Shown: piece after piece, positions 53,078-62,136 of the stretch
Layout: every line of letters begins with the position of its first letter
How positions within the stretch are numbered: the stretch's first letter is position 1
Origin: Rossellomorea aquimaris
Lineage (GTDB): Bacteria; Bacillota; Bacilli; Bacillales; Bacillaceae_B
Assembly: GCF_020171925.1 (NCBI RefSeq)
Contig: NZ_JAIVAR010000001.1
Coordinates: 310,001-374,000, forward strand
Reading direction: 5' to 3'
Length of the DNA: 64,000 nucleotides
Translations under genes and position numbers: made by a program
The notes under the pieces: model-generated
Told to the model about the DNA's origin: nothing
What the model saw: only the letters and a program-made list of their open reading frames with translations
The model's database searches: none

Positions 53078-53403
53078 TGTTCTCCTCCTGAATCTTTATA
53101 GGGTCCGGTCATTTCCCAAAATTCCTGGTGAGTGGATAAAAATAGGGGTTCCAAATCCTTTTTTCTTTGTTGTGCCTGTTTGTGCAAGTTTGTTCGTTTG
53201 ATCTTATTCTCGATTTCATGATATTGGTTCTTGTTTTCGTATAACCAAATGGCGGTGATCGATGTTTTACTTTCATTCACCCATCTCCCGATAAGCCTTG
53301 AACCAAAACGGATTTGGTTTGGGAGCAAATATTCGTGGAAGTATGTGGTGAACCGTTCCAGCTGTTGTGGGTTTATCCGATATGTTCGGACTCTATATAC
53401 CAT
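53074..53403 (-). CDS. NIPSNAP-family protein
   Basis: 109 residues with AAAGGAGG before the ATG. YRVRTYRINPQQLERF, then IAIWLYENKNQYHEIENKI-like strands (ending ~70), fit the ferredoxin-like NIPSNAP/ABM fold. Such proteins often act as oxygenase-like or binding proteins. Coupled to the YdcF-like gene downstream. Confidence 0.78.
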   Translation of the reverse strand: MVYRVRTYRINPQQLERFTTYFHEYLLPNQIRFGSRLIGRWVNESKTSITAIWLYENKNQYHEIENKIKRTNLHKQAQQRKKDLEPLFLSTHQEFWEMTGPYKDSGGEQ

Positions 53404-53438
53404 ATTATTCCTCCTTTGGATCCTATACTACATGTTTA

Positions 53439-53493
53439 TTCCGTTTTATTCAATAAAATTTTAAATTTTATTCTTTTTTCTTCCGTTTTATTC
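53439..53493. repeat. 13-bp direct repeat flanking an A/T palindrome upstream of the NIPSNAP gene
   Basis: TTCCGTTTTATTC occurs at 53439-53451 and again at 53481-53493. Between them AATAAAATTTTAAATTTTATT (one base over 20; 53452-53472) is near-palindromic. The location upstream of the minus-strand pair suggests an operator. Confidence 0.55.
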
Positions 53494-53541
53494 TTGGGTG
53501 TAATGATTATGCAGTCCTGATTGAAGAATCTTTTCTAATAC

Positions 53542-53571
53542 AAAAAAGCCCGCATTTCAGCGGACTTTTTC
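53542..53571. terminator. Terminator near the small coiled-coil membrane gene
   Basis: AAAAAG(C)CCGC pairs with GCGG(A)CTTTTT; T-rich on both strands. Confidence 0.75.
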
Positions 53572-53589
53572 ATGAGTAAAGGGTAGCCT

Positions 53590-53811
53590 TTACAATATAT
53601 GGGGAGTGTTCTTGTCATTCTTGTTCATGTGCTGAAGTTCCAGCTTCATTTTTTCAGTTTCAATGACAAAGTTTTCATGCTTCAGCTGTTCAAGCTTCAG
53701 TTCATCTTCCAGCATTTTTTGTTTCACTTTGGATTGTTTATGGAAATGATCTGTTAATATAGCGATGATAGGAATGGAAAAAATCATGATAACAGCAATC
53801 GTGCCAGTCAT
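53590..53811 (-). CDS. Small membrane-anchored coiled-coil protein (PspB-like layout)
   Basis: 73 residues from ATG 53811, AAGGAGG upstream. One N-terminal membrane helix (AVIMIFSIPIIAILT, ~6-20) is followed by a continuous coiled coil rich in K, E and L. PspB of the phage-shock response has the same architecture and size; similarity is architectural only. Monocistronic. Confidence 0.72.
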   Translation of the reverse strand: MTGTIAVIMIFSIPIIAILTDHFHKQSKVKQKMLEDELKLEQLKHENFVIETEKMKLELQHMNKNDKNTPHIL

Positions 53812-53907
53812 TCTTTTACCTCCTTATACGAGTGTCCTCTAAATACCAATGATCGTTCTTATTAGTAAAATTATAACAAATAATCGGAGGCCAGTACATA
53901 TGGTGAC

Positions 53908-54381
53908 TCAAACATTCCACTTATTATGTACATATGAAAGGATAGACCGACGATGCTTTTTCATAAGGGTGTCCATAAGTTTATAGACGATCATTCCGAA
54001 AAACGCCACATTGATCATCATTCCGGCTATGAAAGCTTTCCCGATTTCAAAAGCAGAGTGGGGAACAGAATGTGCAGTAAGGGAAAAAGTGCTTGCATGT
54101 GTCACACCTACTGGAAAAAGCAGGTTTCCGATCAGGTAATTCAAATAGAAGAAAAGAGGGAACGCCCAAATCATGGAGATTCCTCCGACAAGACCGGCGT
54201 AAGGGTTTCCTCTGAATAGAGTTGCAATTACGGTGGATAAGATGGGACCGATCCCGAAAGAGGGAACAAAATTGACCATTAGACCCAGCGTAAACCCTAA
54301 TGAAATCCTATGAGAATTATCTTTCAACCTCAAGAGTTTCAATGTTAAACATTTTAAATTTCTCATATTCCTTTTAATCAT
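53908..54381 (-). CDS. DUF2062-family membrane protein
   Basis: 157 residues with three or four membrane helices. GFTLGLMVNFVPSFGIGP, then GNPYAGLVGG and PLFFYLNYLIG are typical of DUF2062. Relatives are linked with glycosyltransferases in some bacteria but function is unknown. A basic N-terminus (MIKRNMRNLK) suggests cytosolic start. Confidence 0.82.
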   Translation of the reverse strand: MIKRNMRNLKCLTLKLLRLKDNSHRISLGFTLGLMVNFVPSFGIGPILSTVIATLFRGNPYAGLVGGISMIWAFPLFFYLNYLIGNLLFPVGVTHASTFSLTAHSVPHSAFEIGKAFIAGMMINVAFFGMIVYKLMDTLMKKHRRSILSYVHNKWNV

Positions 54382-54575
54382 GTTCTCACCAACTACTTCG
54401 AATGTCTAAAGAAAATCTTATTATGAATGACTGGGTTTGTAAACGATTTCCGCACAATTTATTTCTTCATCCCTTCCACCCGATAATCTTTGGTAAAAAA
54501 TTTACTCATTCTCCTTTATGAATGAGAAAAACATGGTATTCTATAATTATGATTAGTTAAGACTGGAGATTACAT

Positions 54576-55259
54576 ATGAAATTGAAGAAGAAAATACCAA
54601 ATGCCCTGACTTTGGGCAACTTATATTGTGGGTTTTTATCCATAGGTTTTGCTGCAAACGGGCAATTCAAAAACGCTGCTGTGCTGATTATTATAGGGAT
54701 GATGCTTGATAGTATGGATGGCAGGTTGGCAAGGATGCTCGATGCTGACAGCAGCCTTGGGAAAGAGCTTGATTCTTTGGCTGATATCGTCACATTCGGG
54801 GTTGCGCCATCATTCCTTGTCTATTACACTTCATTCTACCAATATGGCTTATTGGGATTTTTTGTTGCCGGGCTTTTACCACTGTTCGGTGCTTACAGGT
54901 TGGCGCGCTTCAATACGAGTCCACCGAAAGCCTCGCTGCAGTATTTCATTGGTGTACCAATTACCGCAGCCGGTGGGATACTTGCGATTTTGACTCTTTT
55001 CGGGGATAGGATCCCGAACATCGTTACTTCTGTCATCTTTACGGCAATGTGCTTTTTGATGGTGAGCAGAATTCGCATCCCGAGTTTCAAAGAGATACCT
55101 TTACCGAAGTATGGGACGATTGTGACGCTATTCATAGGTGCGCTCTTATATGTGATCTATAAAGGAACTTATGAACAGTTCCCTTATCTGATCTATATTG
55201 CCGCACCTTTATACTTTGCCTATGTAGCCTATCGTTTCATTAAGAGAGGGAAACATTAA
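54576..55259 (+). CDS. pssA: CDP-diacylglycerol-serine O-phosphatidyltransferase
   Basis: 227 residues with GGAG before the ATG. CDP-alcohol phosphotransferase motif D-G-x2-A-R-x8-G-x3-D-x3-D is seen in MDGRLARM, then GKELDSLAD (~44-66). Seven to eight membrane segments follow. It makes phosphatidylserine from CDP-DAG and serine, the precursor of phosphatidylethanolamine. psd is not next to it here. A little longer than B. subtilis PssA. Confidence 0.92.
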   Translation: MKLKKKIPNALTLGNLYCGFLSIGFAANGQFKNAAVLIIIGMMLDSMDGRLARMLDADSSLGKELDSLADIVTFGVAPSFLVYYTSFYQYGLLGFFVAGLLPLFGAYRLARFNTSPPKASLQYFIGVPITAAGGILAILTLFGDRIPNIVTSVIFTAMCFLMVSRIRIPSFKEIPLPKYGTIVTLFIGALLYVIYKGTYEQFPYLIYIAAPLYFAYVAYRFIKRGKH

Positions 55260-55266
55260 TCAAAGG

Positions 55267-55297
55267 AAAAGCATTGGATACCCAATGCTTTTTTTTA
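55267..55297 (+). terminator. Terminator after pssA
   Basis: AAAGCATTGG-ATAC-CCAATGCTTT with T8; also reads into the convergent gene end. Confidence 0.92.
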
Positions 55298-55762
55298 ATC
55301 CACGGAAGGTTTGAATAGTTTCTCCTGCCATTTATGGTAAAAATAGATGACAAACGAGATGCCAAAGATGACAAGTAAGTACTGCCATGGAGTGATGTTT
55401 TTATAATTTGCAATCCCTAGTACATCTAGCAATGGAAGAGCTGCAAAGCACATAAAGGCATCCATGATGAAGTTGATCAGGATATATAACGGGAAATGAT
55501 GAGAAGTGAACCGGAATATCCAAAACGTACCCACAGAAAATACTCCATAAGCAAAGCTTACGTCGATCATGTAACCCCAGGGTACAATATATTCGTGGAT
55601 TTCCCACCAACCATATGTATAAGCAATCTGAAAAACGATGGTCATCAGCAGGCTGGTGAAGATCGTGACAGGCATGAATCGTCTGATTGTATCAGCTTTT
55701 GCGAAATATAGACTGAACCAAGGGAGCAGGAAACCGATAAACAATAAAACTTTCGCAGTCAT
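55295..55762 (-). CDS. Multi-pass membrane protein of unknown function
   Basis: 155 residues from ATG 55762, which has AGGAG at correct spacing; a longer upstream reading frame has none. Five membrane helices begin at VLLFIGFLLPWFSLYF. The distribution of aromatic residues resembles CBO0543-like Bacillus membrane proteins; I cannot assign a function. It ends facing pssA. Confidence 0.7.
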   Translation of the reverse strand: MTAKVLLFIGFLLPWFSLYFAKADTIRRFMPVTIFTSLLMTIVFQIAYTYGWWEIHEYIVPWGYMIDVSFAYGVFSVGTFWIFRFTSHHFPLYILINFIMDAFMCFAALPLLDVLGIANYKNITPWQYLLVIFGISFVIYFYHKWQEKLFKPSVD

Positions 55763-55833
55763 TTTCAAAACTCCTGTTTTTGTTTGATACACTTTATTGT
55801 TCGGAAAAGGAGAGCTTAGTATTCCTGTAAACA

Positions 55834-55862
55834 TAAAAAACACCGAAAGCACGGTGTTTTTC
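55834..55862 (-). terminator. Terminator of chrA (minus strand)
   Basis: ACACCG/CGGTGT stem with A/T runs; on the minus strand it is followed by T6. Confidence 0.8.
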
Positions 55863-57048
55863 ATGTAATGAATAGCCCGCCGATTGATCCGATGACGACA
55901 ACGATCCATGGAGGGAGTTTCCAGTATGAGAGTAGGCTGAATAGCAATGCCGCAAGAGCAAAATCAATCGGTGCATTGATTGAACTTGTGAAGATTGGTT
56001 GATAAAAAGCTGCAATCAAGATCCCTACAACCGCTGCGTTAACTCCCATCAGTGCTCCTCTGATTTTGGGGTTTCGCCTCAAGCTATCCCAAAATGGCAG
56101 AGCGCCGAAAATGAGAAGAAAAGCAGGGAGGAAAATGGCGAATGTGGCAAGTAACCCTCCCTTGATGCCGCCGATTACCGCGCCGATATATGCTGCAAAG
56201 GTAAATAACGGTCCTGGTACCGCTTGAGCTGCGCCATACCCGGCAAGGAAGGCTTGTTCAGAAAGCCACCCGGTCGGCACAAATTCACGCTCAAGGAGAG
56301 GTAGGACAACATGGCCACCTCCGAATACCAATGCTCCTGTTCGGTAAAAGCTGTCAATGATCGCAATCCATTCTATGGAAGTGAATTCCCTTAAGAGCGG
56401 TAGCAGGACCAGCAAACCGAAGAATAACATGATACAGCTGAAAGCAAATTTCTTTGAAAGAGGGAACGGAAGACTGGAATGCTGTTCTGATTCTTGATTT
56501 TTGAAAAGAATAAAACCTATCAAAGCAGCTGCAAGAATGACGCCCACCTGTGTGAACGCGGTTTGCCAGAGTAAGATGGTACCCAATGTGATCAGTGCGA
56601 TTGCTTTACGTTTTAGATCAGGTGTTAACTTTACCGCCATACCCATGATGGCGTGAGCAACAACCGCCACGGCAACGATTTTCAATCCATGGATCCATCC
56701 TGAATCCATGATTTCGAATTCGCGCAGCATCAAGGCAAACAGTATAAGAATAATGACACTAGGTAGGGTAAACCCGATAAAAGAGGTAATCCCTCCTAAT
56801 ATACCCCCACGTATAACGCCAATTCCAATCCCGACCTGACTGCTTGCTGGTCCAGGTAAGAATTGACATAGTGCGACCAAATCTGCATAACCTTTTTCAT
56901 CCAGCCATTTTCTCCTTCTTATGTACTCTTCGTGGAAGTACCCCAAGTGGGCAACTGGTCCTCCGAATGATGTGAGCCCCAACCTCATTGACACGAAAAG
57001 AATTTCAATAAGAGTCTTAATGTTTTGTGAGATCGATGTCTTTTCCAA
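55861..57048 (-). CDS. chrA: Chromate transporter ChrA
   Basis: 395 residues made of two homologous CHR domains: first SFGGPVAHLGYFH with FLPGPASSQVGIGIG, then FGGGHVVLPLLE with GYGAAQAVPGPLFTFA. About ten membrane helices. Full-length two-domain ChrA proteins export chromate, lowering its toxicity. It follows a PadR regulator by 18 bp, so metal- or ligand-responsive control is likely. The presence of padR as partner is a known arrangement in Bacillaceae. Confidence 0.93.
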   Translation of the reverse strand: MEKTSISQNIKTLIEILFVSMRLGLTSFGGPVAHLGYFHEEYIRRRKWLDEKGYADLVALCQFLPGPASSQVGIGIGVIRGGILGGITSFIGFTLPSVIILILFALMLREFEIMDSGWIHGLKIVAVAVVAHAIMGMAVKLTPDLKRKAIALITLGTILLWQTAFTQVGVILAAALIGFILFKNQESEQHSSLPFPLSKKFAFSCIMLFFGLLVLLPLLREFTSIEWIAIIDSFYRTGALVFGGGHVVLPLLEREFVPTGWLSEQAFLAGYGAAQAVPGPLFTFAAYIGAVIGGIKGGLLATFAIFLPAFLLIFGALPFWDSLRRNPKIRGALMGVNAAVVGILIAAFYQPIFTSSINAPIDFALAALLFSLLSYWKLPPWIVVVIGSIGGLFIT

Positions 57049-57066
57049 TTTTTCACCTTCTTTACA

Positions 57067-57375
57067 TTACTCATTTATTTCCTTAAACAGTTCATAAGCT
57101 TTCTTGCGTGATTCCTTGAGGATTTCATTTCCTCTTGGGGTCGTTCGATAGTATTTACGGATTTTGCCTTCAACCAACCGCTCCTGCTTCTCGAGGAGAC
57201 CGTCAGCTTCCATGGAATGAAGCATAGGGTAAAGTGTACCCGAACTTATGTTATATCCATGCTCCTTTAATTCTTCAAGCATCCATGAGCCAAAGATCGG
57301 TTCCTCCGCTGCATGGTGTAGGATATGGATGTGAATGAACCCTAAGAATAACTTTCTGAGTACTTTGTCTTCCAT
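57067..57375 (-). CDS. PadR-family transcriptional regulator
   Basis: 102 residues. A winged helix with PIFGSWMLEELKEHGYNIS-type recognition segment (~25-43) and wing SGTLYPMLHSMEADGLL (~42-58) are diagnostic of PadR. The gene precedes chrA and probably controls both. Directly upstream lies a 47-bp inverted repeat operator (57396-57442), consistent with autorepression. Confidence 0.93.
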   Translation of the reverse strand: MEDKVLRKLFLGFIHIHILHHAAEEPIFGSWMLEELKEHGYNISSGTLYPMLHSMEADGLLEKQERLVEGKIRKYYRTTPRGNEILKESRKKAYELFKEINE

Positions 57376-57395
57376 TGAAAGATCACCTCTCCAAT

Positions 57396-57442
57396 CGTAT
57401 TCGAACTCCGATATCGGAATTCGATATCGGAGTTCGAATACG
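57396..57442. promoter_or_regulatory. PadR operator: 20-bp perfect inverted repeat
   Basis: CGTATTCGAACTCCGATATC (57396-57415) is perfectly repeated in inverse (57423-57442) around GGAATTC. Each half contains TATTCGAACTCCG and a CGATATCG core. It sits 21 bp upstream of the padR start codon. Confidence 0.85.
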
Positions 57443-57598
57443 TGGAGTATACCATTGAATTTAAGCTGTATACAATGAAAAATTGTTCACAGGAGATTGA
57501 CTAGTTCTTTTTGACCAATTATTGGAATATTTGTACTATTCGAATTCGTTCACCGTATACTTTATAGGTTTTATTTTATTGGTAAAGGGGAGAGGTTA

Positions 57599-59068
57599 TT
57601 GAAGAAAGTATGGTTGATGGTCCTTTCACTATTCATCATGTTCCCATCTTTCGCGCTGGCTGGCGATTTCGGAAAGGGAGATCCGCCAGGTGAACCGGGG
57701 CAGTGGTATGTAGGGACGACGCCAAGTAATGTAGCTCCGGATAAACATCCGGTATTATTTGTTCATGGGCTGAATTCTTCCTCCAATACGTGGTGGAACG
57801 AAAATAATATGTACGATACGGCCTATCAAAATGGCTATGAAACGGCATTCATAGATCTCTATCCGACGAAATCAATGTGGGATAATGGAGCTTTACTTGC
57901 AGGGAAGATCCGGGATATCTACAATTACTTCGGAGAAAAAGTGGTGATTGTCGCCCACAGTAAAGGCGGTATCGATACGCAATCAGCGCTCGTACATGAT
58001 GGTGCTTATCCATATGTAGAAAGGGTCATCACCCTTTCTTCCCCCCACAAAGGGTCACAGCTTGCAGACCTTGCCTATAGTAGTTGGGCCGGCTGGCTTG
58101 CAGGCATACTCGGCAGTAAAAATGACGCTACTTATTCTCTGCAAACTGGTTATATGAGTTATTTCCGGGAACTAACGGACTCTCACACCAATGTTTCAAG
58201 GGTTCCATTCTATACCTTCGCGGGTACAAAGTGGGGAAGCTTCGGGAGCTCGCTGTATTGGGGAGGTTTATATTTAAGCGGTTACGGAAGCAATGATGGA
58301 GCAGTTACCGTCAGTAGTGCCCGATTGCCGTATGCAACTCATTTAAGCACAGGAGCATGGGATCACTATAAAATAAAAGAAGGATCAGCCACGTTCAGTC
58401 TGTTTAAAAATTACTTGAATGAAAGTACTCCTTCAAACACGTTATACAGTATTCAAAGCACCCCTCCTGAAACTGAGGCAGCTTCATCCTATATCAGGGG
58501 TGGAGATCACAAAGGGGAAGTCCTTGAAGGATTCACTGTAGAGAAAGGAACCGAAGAAGTGACAATCGATTGGATCAGCGATCAGAGTGCCACATCCCTT
58601 ACCCTTAAGAATCCTGATGGTATGAAGTCCACTATAACTGAATCAGTAGCCGATGAATCCGGATTCTTCAATGGCGCATACCATCATAGCGTCACGATAC
58701 CTTCTCCGAAAGCAGGGGATTGGGAGGTCCAGTCTAAGGCAAGCGGTGGAGAACATTATCTCTTAAATGTGACGTATGAAAGTGAAACGAACAACTCATT
58801 GGACGTAAGCGTTACCGGAGATGATATAAGTGTGAAGAAGAAAAAAGGTCAAATTACATTTAAAACGGATACGACCATTGATTATTACAAGGATGGCAAG
58901 CTGAAAAAAGGAAAAATCAAGCTGAAAGGCTCAACATTTACCCTGCCGGAACTTGGTGAGGGCGTATACAACGTGACGATTGATGTTGAAGGGAAAAATG
59001 CAGGTGAGAAGTTTAATAGGACGATTCTTAAAACGATTTATGTAGATGACAAAGGGAAGATTTATTAA
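57599..59068 (+). CDS. Secreted lipase/esterase
   Basis: 489 residues from TTG 57599 (GGGGAGAGG upstream). The signal peptide ends near FALAGD (Ala-x-Ala, residue ~22). The catalytic alpha/beta domain has oxyanion HGLNSSS and nucleophile AHSKGG (~122-127). Residues ~300-489 form a beta-rich C-terminal region with lysine-rich repeats (KKKKGQI, KGKIKLKGS), possibly for surface binding. Family comparison: Bacillus thermostable lipases/esterases; the C-terminal extension is long. Exported. A half-site like the PadR operator lies upstream (57537-57548). Confidence 0.87.
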   Translation: MKKVWLMVLSLFIMFPSFALAGDFGKGDPPGEPGQWYVGTTPSNVAPDKHPVLFVHGLNSSSNTWWNENNMYDTAYQNGYETAFIDLYPTKSMWDNGALLAGKIRDIYNYFGEKVVIVAHSKGGIDTQSALVHDGAYPYVERVITLSSPHKGSQLADLAYSSWAGWLAGILGSKNDATYSLQTGYMSYFRELTDSHTNVSRVPFYTFAGTKWGSFGSSLYWGGLYLSGYGSNDGAVTVSSARLPYATHLSTGAWDHYKIKEGSATFSLFKNYLNESTPSNTLYSIQSTPPETEAASSYIRGGDHKGEVLEGFTVEKGTEEVTIDWISDQSATSLTLKNPDGMKSTITESVADESGFFNGAYHHSVTIPSPKAGDWEVQSKASGGEHYLLNVTYESETNNSLDVSVTGDDISVKKKKGQITFKTDTTIDYYKDGKLKKGKIKLKGSTFTLPELGEGVYNVTIDVEGKNAGEKFNRTILKTIYVDDKGKIY

Positions 59069-59088
59069 GCCTGCTAGGATGACAGAGT

Positions 59089-59121
59089 TGAAGCTCAATT
59101 TATTGGGCTTCATTTTTTTTA
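59089..59121 (+). terminator. Terminator after the lipase gene
   Basis: GAAGCTCAAT/ATTGGGCTTC stem with T8. Confidence 0.88.
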
Positions 59122-59383
59122 TCCTACCGCGATCACAAGTAGGGTGAGGAAGGTGTCGTGAGTTGTTAAGGTCAGCTCATTAAAGTGTGAAAGTCCAATT
59201 AGCGAAGAAAGCCCTGAACTTTTGTCCTGTCTTTCGTACTGCCCTCTCCTGATTTATGAGTGATATGACAGGGGTACCCCCTTTGATAACGGTACTATTG
59301 TTTCGTTTTTACGTAAAGAGTAGGATTTCTTCAAGTAAAGATCAAATGAATTTAGTGTACCGAAACAATTGGGAGGGATACAT
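59122..59383. other. Intergenic region before the carboxypeptidase gene
   Basis: 262 bp without a gene. The final ~80 bp probably contain the promoter of the carboxypeptidase gene; I did not find clear hexamers. Confidence 0.4.
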
Positions 59384-60430
59384 ATGATTAATAAATGGAT
59401 GAAAGGGACTGTATCGGGGGTTTTGTTGGCATCCGGAGTTGCGATGGCATTGCCGATGTCCCCCGTTATAGCTGATGGGCCGGATTTTAACGGTAACGAA
59501 ACAATCAAAAATGAGCGCCTTCACAGTTACGATGAAATGGTCAAGCTTCTCGAGCGGCTTGACCAAAAGTCAGATGCACTTTCACTTGAAGTATATGGGC
59601 AATCTGTTAAAGGTAGGGACCTTTTTCTTGCAAAGTTCGGGACGGATGAAAACAATCCGACCATTTTATACTTAACCCAACAACATGGAAATGAAACCCT
59701 TACGACAGAAGGAGCTTTGACATTCATTCAACATCTGACCTCAGGCTCTCATGAAGTCAAAGAGCTATTAGACAATGTAAACATCCTGGTTGCACCCCGC
59801 TTGAATGTCGATGGGGCGGAAGGGGATGTGACCTTTTCACTTGAAGATTATGTGTCTGGGACTCATACCCGCTATAATGCCAATGGAGTGGATTTGAACC
59901 GTGACCATGTGGACCGGGAACAGCCAGAAACGTTGGCGCTTCACGAAAATGTGCTGAAGAGGTACTCACCGGATTACATGATTGACCTCCATCACCAAGG
60001 TGCGGTGACCACACTTGGTGATTCAGACGAACTAGTTTCGGGATCAATTCTTTATCCAACGAATGAAGAAGTGGACCCGGCTGTCGTAGAAAAGTCCAAA
60101 AAGCTTGGGGCGGTCCTTTACAACACAGTGGAAAGCAGAGGATTCGGGACGCTGTCGAAATATATCGGCGGATCCGCCCAGACGATTTCCAGAAACGGGT
60201 TGGCGGCCGAATATGGGATAGCGACACTGTTGTTTGAAATGAGGGGAATGGCAGATCATTATCGTGAAGATTATGTTCTTGGCCAAAAAAGCAACGGCTA
60301 CTTGATCAAACAAGCCGTGATCGGGATGGAAGCGACCGCGGAAGCAATCGCTGATGGGTCAATTGATGAAGCAGACACTTCATTCTGGGATACTTTGCCT
60401 GAAAGCTCTTATAATCATAGCGAGGATTAA
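59384..60430 (+). CDS. Secreted M14-family zinc carboxypeptidase
   Basis: 348 residues from ATG 59384 (GGGAGGGA upstream); a TTG at 59369 is overridden by that site. Signal peptide ends near ALPMSPVIADG (~residue 28). M14 zinc ligands appear in QQHGNETL (HxxE) and IDLHHQG (His), with NGVDLNRDH and the catalytic glutamate near EMRG. It trims C-terminal residues from peptides outside the cell. Likely a nutrient-scavenging protease like the adjacent secreted hydrolases. Confidence 0.9.
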   Translation: MINKWMKGTVSGVLLASGVAMALPMSPVIADGPDFNGNETIKNERLHSYDEMVKLLERLDQKSDALSLEVYGQSVKGRDLFLAKFGTDENNPTILYLTQQHGNETLTTEGALTFIQHLTSGSHEVKELLDNVNILVAPRLNVDGAEGDVTFSLEDYVSGTHTRYNANGVDLNRDHVDREQPETLALHENVLKRYSPDYMIDLHHQGAVTTLGDSDELVSGSILYPTNEEVDPAVVEKSKKLGAVLYNTVESRGFGTLSKYIGGSAQTISRNGLAAEYGIATLLFEMRGMADHYREDYVLGQKSNGYLIKQAVIGMEATAEAIADGSIDEADTSFWDTLPESSYNHSED

Positions 60431-60433
60431 ATG

Positions 60434-60475
60434 AAAAAGCGTGCGATTCAATCCAGGGTCGCTCGCTTTTTGTTT
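60434..60475 (+). terminator. Terminator after the carboxypeptidase gene
   Basis: AAAAAGCG...CGCTTTTT with inner CGA/TCG pairing and a T5 tail. Confidence 0.82.
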
Positions 60476-60626
60476 TTCGATTAAGCTTCACGATAGATAG
60501 GGATTTTTTAACAAGGGTTCGTTCGGTGAATGAAAGCTACGATTGAATCATTTTAATTACAAAGTAAGATTCTCTCATCTTGAAAAATGGTAAACTATTA
60601 GTAGTTTTATATTAGGAGGCAAAAGG

Positions 60627-61394
60627 ATGTACGAGAACTTTGAAGTGAACATTACCCCGCTTAACAGGAAGAGACGCGTGCGAGTATATTTGCCACGCTC
60701 GTATAAAGAAGATCAATCTGCTCACTATCCTGTCTTATACATGCACGATGGTCAAAACCTTTATAAGGATGAAGATGCAGGCTACGGAATGGCTTGGAGA
60801 ATTGGTGAATTTCTTGATGACAGTGACTTGGAGTTGATCGTGGTTGGGGTGGATTGCAATGAGGGGTTGAAACGGTTGGATGAATATGGACCGTGGGAAA
60901 GTTCAGAAATGCCGGATGTATTTTCCTCTGAAAGAACATCGATTGGTGGTGAGGGTAAAGAATACATAGAATTCATCGTGCACGAATTGAAACCTCTAAT
61001 TGATGAGAAATATAGGACGTTGCCAAATGAAACAAGTATGGCGGGCAGTTCAATGGGAGGACTGATTTCAACATATGCCGCTTGCAAATACCCTGAGGTC
61101 TTTAAACGGATCGCATCGGTATCATCTGCTTACTGGTTCAATCAGAAGGAAATAGAGGGACTGATAAAAAAGAGTGACCTAACGAACATCGAACGTTTCT
61201 ATTTGGATATAGGAACAAAGGAGAATACGGAGAAAATAGATGACCTTACGTATATTGAGTCAAGCAGGAGCGTGTATGACTTACTGCGGGATAAAGTACA
61301 GGATTGCCGTTTTCACATTGCAGAAGGTGCTGTACATAACGAATTGGCATGGAGGGAAAGGGTCCCCGCGATCTTCCATTACTTGTATCAGTGA
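60627..61394 (+). CDS. Putative esterase (Fes/EsterD-like alpha/beta hydrolase)
   Basis: 255 residues with TAGGAGGC before the ATG. The sequence RRVRVYLPRSY, then MHDGQNLY and nucleophile AGSSMGGL (~139-146) fit esterase D/enterochelin-esterase-like PF00756 enzymes. It is cytosolic. Family members cleave ester-linked siderophores or acetylated compounds; the substrate is unknown. A strong terminator is shared with the convergent usp gene. Confidence 0.9.
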   Translation: MYENFEVNITPLNRKRRVRVYLPRSYKEDQSAHYPVLYMHDGQNLYKDEDAGYGMAWRIGEFLDDSDLELIVVGVDCNEGLKRLDEYGPWESSEMPDVFSSERTSIGGEGKEYIEFIVHELKPLIDEKYRTLPNETSMAGSSMGGLISTYAACKYPEVFKRIASVSSAYWFNQKEIEGLIKKSDLTNIERFYLDIGTKENTEKIDDLTYIESSRSVYDLLRDKVQDCRFHIAEGAVHNELAWRERVPAIFHYLYQ

Positions 61395-61423
61395 AAGGAT
61401 AAGGGGAAGCGAGTGATTAGTGA

Positions 61424-61460
61424 AAGAGCTTGAGGAATAGTTCCTCAAGCTCTTATTATT
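61424..61460. terminator. Bidirectional terminator between esterase and usp genes
   Basis: AGAGCTTGAGGAA-TAG-TTCCTCAAGCTCT perfect stem flanked by A/T. Confidence 0.92.
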
Positions 61461-61872
61461 TGACGATCATAACAGGGCACTTTGCACGTTTTGCTACTTT
61501 ATGGCTGACGCTGCCAAGAACCATCTCTTGAAAAGCATTAAGGCCACGGCTGCCGATCACAAGAGCATCGTATGCGTTTTTATTGGCAAAGTCCACAATG
61601 GTGGGACCGGGTTCACCGTGCAAGAAAATCGTATTGAATGGCACTTCCGCGTGTTTCGCTTTTTGTTCAATGAGCATCAGTTTGTTTTTTCTTTTGTCAG
61701 TGGGCTCACTGCCCCAATGCTTCAACACATCATCTTTTGATTGCTTGATATCAATCACATAAATGATATCAAGCTGGGCTTCTCGTTGGGTAGAAGCAAG
61801 AGCAATCGCTTTCTCCGCTGCCCTGATCGAATGTTCAGATCCGTCGGTGGCAAGTAGGATTTTATTAAACAT
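61456..61872 (-). CDS. Universal stress protein (UspA family)
   Basis: 138 residues from ATG 61872, which has GGGAGG eight bases upstream; a longer frame to 61896 lacks one. Usp fold: KILLATDGSEHS at the N-terminus, IVDFANKNAYDALVIGSRG in the middle, and GSVSHKVAKRAKCPVMIV holding the ATP-binding G-x2-G-x9-G(S/T)-like loop. It is a cytosolic stress protein of unspecified role. Divergent from the SulP gene. Confidence 0.93.
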   Translation of the reverse strand: MFNKILLATDGSEHSIRAAEKAIALASTQREAQLDIIYVIDIKQSKDDVLKHWGSEPTDKRKNKLMLIEQKAKHAEVPFNTIFLHGEPGPTIVDFANKNAYDALVIGSRGLNAFQEMVLGSVSHKVAKRAKCPVMIVK

Positions 61873-62136
61873 ATTCCAAACCTCCCAATCATCCATTCTT
61901 CCTTTAGTTTCTATTTTACACGTTTATCCCACTGGAAATATGATTCTTTTTTTGAACTGATTGAAAAACGCAGGAAATGTACAAAAAACAAAGGATTTTA
62001 AAGATAATTTAAACTGTTTCCGTTTTCACTGGTGTTTCACAAAAAAGTCATTCCATTATATAATGTGCTTTGTGAAAAACGGCCCCGACTTTCATGAGAG
62101 TTGAAAGTCAATAAAAAAATATAAAAGAGGTGCATT

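Noticed and set aside
59757-60227. Minus-strand frame of 156 codons in the carboxypeptidase gene
   Set aside because: Antisense shadow of an M14 gene with intact motifs and a signal peptide.
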